The notes below the pieces were generated by a model. That model worked only from the letters and a program-made list of their open reading frames with translations, ran no database searches and was not told where the DNA came from. From Planctomycetales bacterium (GTDB lineage Bacteria; Planctomycetota; Planctomycetia; Planctomycetales; Planctomycetaceae), in contig JANQPT010000050.1 in the NCBI GenBank assembly GCA_028285345.1, positions 62,001 through 126,000 of the forward strand: a stretch of 64,000 nucleotides of DNA, given 5' to 3'. The position numbers and the translations under genes were made by a program. Below, in pieces: positions 60,444 to 64,000 of the stretch. Numbering within the stretch: the stretch's first letter is position 1; the number at the start of each line of letters is the position of its first letter.

Positions 60444-63400
60444 ATGAGCAAACCCGTTTCCCCGGCCGAGCCGAATCTCTCACAACAGCTGCAGATCGAC
60501 AGCTGCTGTCTGCAATTTGAACAGCAGTGGCGCAGCGGCGCGGCTCCGCAGATCGAGGAGTTCTTGTCGGAGGCCGAGGAGAGTGTCCGCCCGCATCTGC
60601 TTGCGGAATTGGTGCAAATTGAGTGGGAATTGCTGCAAGAGCAGGGGACGCAACCGGACGTCGCCGCCTATCGCGCGCGGTTCGGCGAGTTTTCCGCCGA
60701 GATCAATTCCGCTGCGGCCGAGTTTTCGGCGACGGAGGTTATGCCGCGGCAGTCGGGTGATCAGGCGACGGACTACCAGATTGTGTCGCAGCTCGGGACG
60801 CAGGCATCGGGGGTCTCCTATCGCGCGATTCGTCCCGGCGACGGTGCTGAGATTGACGTGCTGGTGCTGAACGGACTGGATCCGGACGCGGCGGAGCGGG
60901 TGAAGCGGCGGGTGCGGTTGGCAAGCCAGTTGAATCATCCCGCAGCGACGCGTGTATTAACGTCAGATCTGGAACATGAGGAATCGGCGGTCGTTTTGGA
61001 AACGACTTCGCAGCGCAGCTTGTACGAGGCGGTCTCCAAAGCGGAGCAGACGGACGAACAGCAGTTTCTATCGCTCGGATGTCAGTTGGCGTCGGTGCTT
61101 GCAGCGGGGCACCGTCTCGGCTTGGCCCACGGCTGCTTGACACCGCAGTCGGTTTTCCTTCGCCCCGACGGCACGGCTCAGGTCGACTTTGTCCGTCCTG
61201 CGCCGGGCGAGGATACTTCGATGGACCAGAAAGAGGACACGCAGTTCCTCGCGCCGGAAGCGACTGACATCCCGGAGCCGGACGCTGCCGGGGATGTGTT
61301 CAGCCTGAATTCGATGCTGGTGTGGATGTTCACCGGTGAAGCGGGCGAACCGCTGGCTCACGTTGACGATTTTCGCCGCAGATTGCAGCAGTGGCTGCCG
61401 CAATCAGAGGGGACGACTTCGGCATTGAACGCATTGTGCGATGTCGTGACGCGAGCGTTGCAGTCGGATCCGGCCGACCGGGCGACCGCCCAGGAAGTCC
61501 TGGAGCAACTCGAAGTCGTTGCGCAACATGCAGGAGTCCCATGGAGCGGGGCGGATGCAACGATCGGCCATGCGGCACCGGTGTCGGATGCGACCAACGT
61601 GGAACAAACGGTTCTGTACGATGACTCCGACATTGTCCAAAAACTGGGGTCGTCGGCGATCGGTAATCGCAAACGGCTGGGTCGTTATCAGATCTCGGAT
61701 AAGCTCGGCGAAGGAGGGATGGGGGCGGTCTACAGGGCCACCGATTCCGCGGACGGCTCAACGGTGGCCGTCAAGGTACTGAGCGAGCGGATGGTCGAGC
61801 ATCCCGAGGCGTTGCGGCGATTTCGCAAGGAAGCGCGGCTGCTGGGAGAAATTACCAGCCCGTACGTCACAAATCTGTTGGAGATCAACGAAGACGCGGG
61901 CGTGCATTTTATCGTGATGGAGTACGTGCACGGCACCGACTTGCGGCTGTTGATCAAGCAGAAAGCGCCGTTTGATGAGCGGACGGCGCTTTCTCTGGTC
62001 GCTGATACTGCGCGGGGGCTGGTTGGGGCTCACGAACGGGGGATTGTTCACCGCGATATCAAGCCGGCGAATATTCTCCTCGCGCGCGATGGTTCGGCAA
62101 CTAGCGGTCATGATGACGATACCACAGTGGTCTTCGCATCGCCGGAGACGCAGAGTTCGTCGACTGACGTGGAACTCCCGTGGCATGTCAAACTTTCCGA
62201 CTTCGGATTGGCCCGGCACGTTGATCAGAGTGAGTCGATGAAATTGACGCAGTCGGGGATGTTCGTGGGGACCCCGACGTACATGTCTCCTGAGCAGTTC
62301 GCCGATCACGGAGAGATCACCCCGGCTGCCGACGTTTATGCGTTGGGCGTGACCCTTTTTGAATTATTGACCGGCAAGCCGCCGTTTGCCGCGGATGAAC
62401 TGGTCAAACTGATCAATCTGCACGGGCAGGCGCCGCCGCCGCAGATCCAGAAAATTAACGCGGCCGTCAGCGATGCCGCGGTCGAAATTGTGGGACGGTC
62501 ACTGGCCAAGAAACCCGCCGATCGCTACGCGGACGCGGCGCAGATGCTGCGGGAGATCGAACGTGTTCTCCGGGGCGAAGCGAGCGACATCGCGGCCCAT
62601 CCGCACGTTCCGCCGCACGATGAGAGCGAGGTGATTTCCGATACCTTCGAGTGGCAGTTGCAGGGAGCCGCTGCGGACTTGTGGCCTTATGTGTCGAACA
62701 CTGAGCGGATCAACTGCGCGGTCGGCATCCCCTCAGTGGTATACGAGACAAAACGGGACGCACAGGGGCGGCTGCGAAAGTACGGCGCATTTCGCATGGC
62801 GGGGCAAAACATCGCCTGGGAGGAGCATCCATTCGAGTGGGTCGAGGGGCAGCGCCTGGGGATTCTGCGGGAGTTTCATCAAGGTCCATTCTACTGGTTC
62901 TTGAGCATTGTGGAGTTAATTCCGCAGGCGGGCGGCGGGACGTTGCTGCGGCACTCGGTGCGGATCAAGCCGCGCGGCTTGCTGGGCCGGTTGGTGGCGA
63001 CCTTGGAGGTAAGAGTTAAAGGGAAGCGGGCGCTGGATCGCGTTTACGGGCGGATCGACCGTTCGGTGAGTGGCAGACTGGGGAGCGGGCCGACAATTGA
63101 TCCTTATACGACGGCCGCCAAGTTGCCCGGAGCGCGAAAACGGTTGCTGGATGAACGATTGGATCGACTTTCGCAATCCGTGTCGGATCCGCGGATCGCC
63201 GAGTCGCTCGGCAGCTATCTGGGTGAGGCGCCTGCGCAAGAATTGGGGCGGATACGACCGTTGGGGCTGGCTGCGGCGTTTGATCTCGACGGCGACCAGT
63301 TTCTGGAGGGTTGTCTTCAAGCGGCCAAGGAGGGGCTGCTCGATCTTCATTGGGATATCTTATGTCCCACCTGCCGGATATCGTCGACGGTGGCACAGTC

Positions 63401-64000
63401 GCTGCAGGAGGTCAAAAATCATTCGCGGTGCGAGGTGTGCGACCTCGATTTTGATGTGGATTTGGTCAATTCGGTTGAGCTGATCTTTCGCGCGCATGCG
63501 GAAATTCGCGAGGTTGATGTCGCGACGTACTGCATCGGAGGGCCGGAACACTCACCGCATGTGGTGTTGCAGGTGCGAATGGCTCCCGGGGAGCGGGTCG
63601 AATTGACGCCGCTGCTCACGGAGGGACGATATCTGCTCCGCAGCGCGCAGCTGACGACGAACTATGAATTACGTGTGCTGCCCGCCAAGGGAACGACTCA
63701 CACGGAGTTTGTACTCTCGCCCGATCAGGGACCGCGCGGGGTTTCTCAACTGCGCGCGGGCCGGAATTTGTTGGCAGTGACCAACGATTACGATCGTGAG
63801 ATTGTGATTCGACTGGAGCGGAGCATTCCGATGACCGGGGTGGTCACGGCGGCTCAAGCGACGGCGCTGCCGGCGTTTCGCGAGTTATTCCCGCACGAGG
63901 TGCTCAAATCGGGCGAGTTGATCACGGTGTCGACGGTCACATTGTTGGGGATGGACATTGCCGACGCGGACCGGGTGTTTGAAGAATTGGGTGACGCTGA
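60444..64000 (+). CDS. Giant signalling protein: pseudokinase, Ser/Thr kinase, DUF5939, start of class III cyclase; partial
   Basis: 1185 residues visible, running off the window. Residues about 95-345 are a kinase-like domain with broken motifs (HRD to H229-G-C231, DFG to D248-F-V). Residues about 410-700 are a complete Hanks kinase: LGEGGMGAVYRA, VAVKVL, H536-R-D538 in HRDIKPANIL, SDFGLARH and SPEQF. Residues about 730-1160 match DUF5939: a SRPBCC-like part (FEWQLQGAAADLWPYVSNTE) then a zinc ribbon with C974-P-T-C and C996-E-V-C. The last residues (VTLLGMDIADADRVFEELGD) look like the first strand of an adenylate/guanylate cyclase with its metal Asp. Linked to the ECF sigma gene. Confidence 0.85.
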   Translation, partial: MSKPVSPAEPNLSQQLQIDSCCLQFEQQWRSGAAPQIEEFLSEAEESVRPHLLAELVQIEWELLQEQGTQPDVAAYRARFGEFSAEINSAAAEFSATEVMPRQSGDQATDYQIVSQLGTQASGVSYRAIRPGDGAEIDVLVLNGLDPDAAERVKRRVRLASQLNHPAATRVLTSDLEHEESAVVLETTSQRSLYEAVSKAEQTDEQQFLSLGCQLASVLAAGHRLGLAHGCLTPQSVFLRPDGTAQVDFVRPAPGEDTSMDQKEDTQFLAPEATDIPEPDAAGDVFSLNSMLVWMFTGEAGEPLAHVDDFRRRLQQWLPQSEGTTSALNALCDVVTRALQSDPADRATAQEVLEQLEVVAQHAGVPWSGADATIGHAAPVSDATNVEQTVLYDDSDIVQKLGSSAIGNRKRLGRYQISDKLGEGGMGAVYRATDSADGSTVAVKVLSERMVEHPEALRRFRKEARLLGEITSPYVTNLLEINEDAGVHFIVMEYVHGTDLRLLIKQKAPFDERTALSLVADTARGLVGAHERGIVHRDIKPANILLARDGSATSGHDDDTTVVFASPETQSSSTDVELPWHVKLSDFGLARHVDQSESMKLTQSGMFVGTPTYMSPEQFADHGEITPAADVYALGVTLFELLTGKPPFAADELVKLINLHGQAPPPQIQKINAAVSDAAVEIVGRSLAKKPADRYADAAQMLREIERVLRGEASDIAAHPHVPPHDESEVISDTFEWQLQGAAADLWPYVSNTERINCAVGIPSVVYETKRDAQGRLRKYGAFRMAGQNIAWEEHPFEWVEGQRLGILREFHQGPFYWFLSIVELIPQAGGGTLLRHSVRIKPRGLLGRLVATLEVRVKGKRALDRVYGRIDRSVSGRLGSGPTIDPYTTAAKLPGARKRLLDERLDRLSQSVSDPRIAESLGSYLGEAPAQELGRIRPLGLAAAFDLDGDQFLEGCLQAAKEGLLDLHWDILCPTCRISSTVAQSLQEVKNHSRCEVCDLDFDVDLVNSVELIFRAHAEIREVDVATYCIGGPEHSPHVVLQVRMAPGERVELTPLLTEGRYLLRSAQLTTNYELRVLPAKGTTHTEFVLSPDQGPRGVSQLRAGRNLLAVTNDYDREIVIRLERSIPMTGVVTAAQATALPAFRELFPHEVLKSGELITVSTVTLLGMDIADADRVFEELGDA

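Overview
The window looks like a piece of a planctomycete chromosome with moderately high G+C. Signs of this are a formylglycine-type sulfatase, an ECF sigma factor next to a giant Ser/Thr kinase, a Tat-exported enolase-superfamily protein, a Cys-rich beta-barrel porin, a TPR glycosyltransferase, and many intergenic hairpin repeats. I cannot name the genus from sequence alone. There is no ribosomal RNA, prophage or CRISPR array, and the only transposon trace is one short transposase relic.

Layout. 1-5043 (minus strand): two adjacent ketosynthases, the second with its catalytic Cys and one His replaced, then a 3-hydroxyacyl-CoA dehydrogenase and a D-threonine aldolase-like gene cut by the window edge. 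5659-12000: a GT4 glycosyltransferase, a VWA protein, an orphan adenine-type DNA methyltransferase, clpX and a small SHOCT-like membrane protein. 12499-18518: KDPG aldolase, a DUF4272 protein, a Tat-exported enolase-superfamily enzyme, a lone cytochrome oxidase subunit III, a sulfatase and pdxJ. 19283-25741: a porin, then a nitrogen-assimilation block (ammonium transporter, P-II, glutamine synthetase) with a good sigma-54 promoter upstream of the transporter. 25967-32898: a cation exchanger, tadA, a His-rich lipoprotein, an APH-like kinase with a TPR glycosyltransferase, and adenylate kinase. 33002-37310: a SulP transporter with a carbonic anhydrase, and an HD protein. 37445-38672: six tRNA genes on the minus strand, with word-repeat DNA in every gap. 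39241-44151: two large exported proteins (propeller protein, CehA/McbA-like metallohydrolase). 44422-51780: an AroD-AroE fusion, Uma2, an unknown coiled-coil protein, an alpha/beta hydrolase, a truncated haemoglobin, a small membrane protein, a HisA-like barrel and RNase D.

52098-59023 is an adenosylcobalamin block. It holds a fused EutB-EutC ethanolamine ammonia-lyase, a split acyl-CoA mutase (large subunit, B12-binding subunit, MeaB-type GTPase) and an acyl-CoA ligase with overlapping start. The mutase carries the Phe/Gln pair typical of isobutyryl-CoA mutase, not the Tyr/Arg pair of methylmalonyl-CoA mutase, so I read it as a branched-chain acyl-CoA mutase module. The window ends with a BamE-like lipoprotein, the transposase relic, an ECF sigma factor and a giant signalling protein (pseudokinase, kinase, DUF5939, start of a class III cyclase) that runs off the end.

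Intergenic DNA is unusually structured. A 158-bp palindromic element occurs four times in full and three times as a half. A second class of repeat is built from two facing arrays of tandem 7-11 nt words; the words differ between sites but the architecture is the same.
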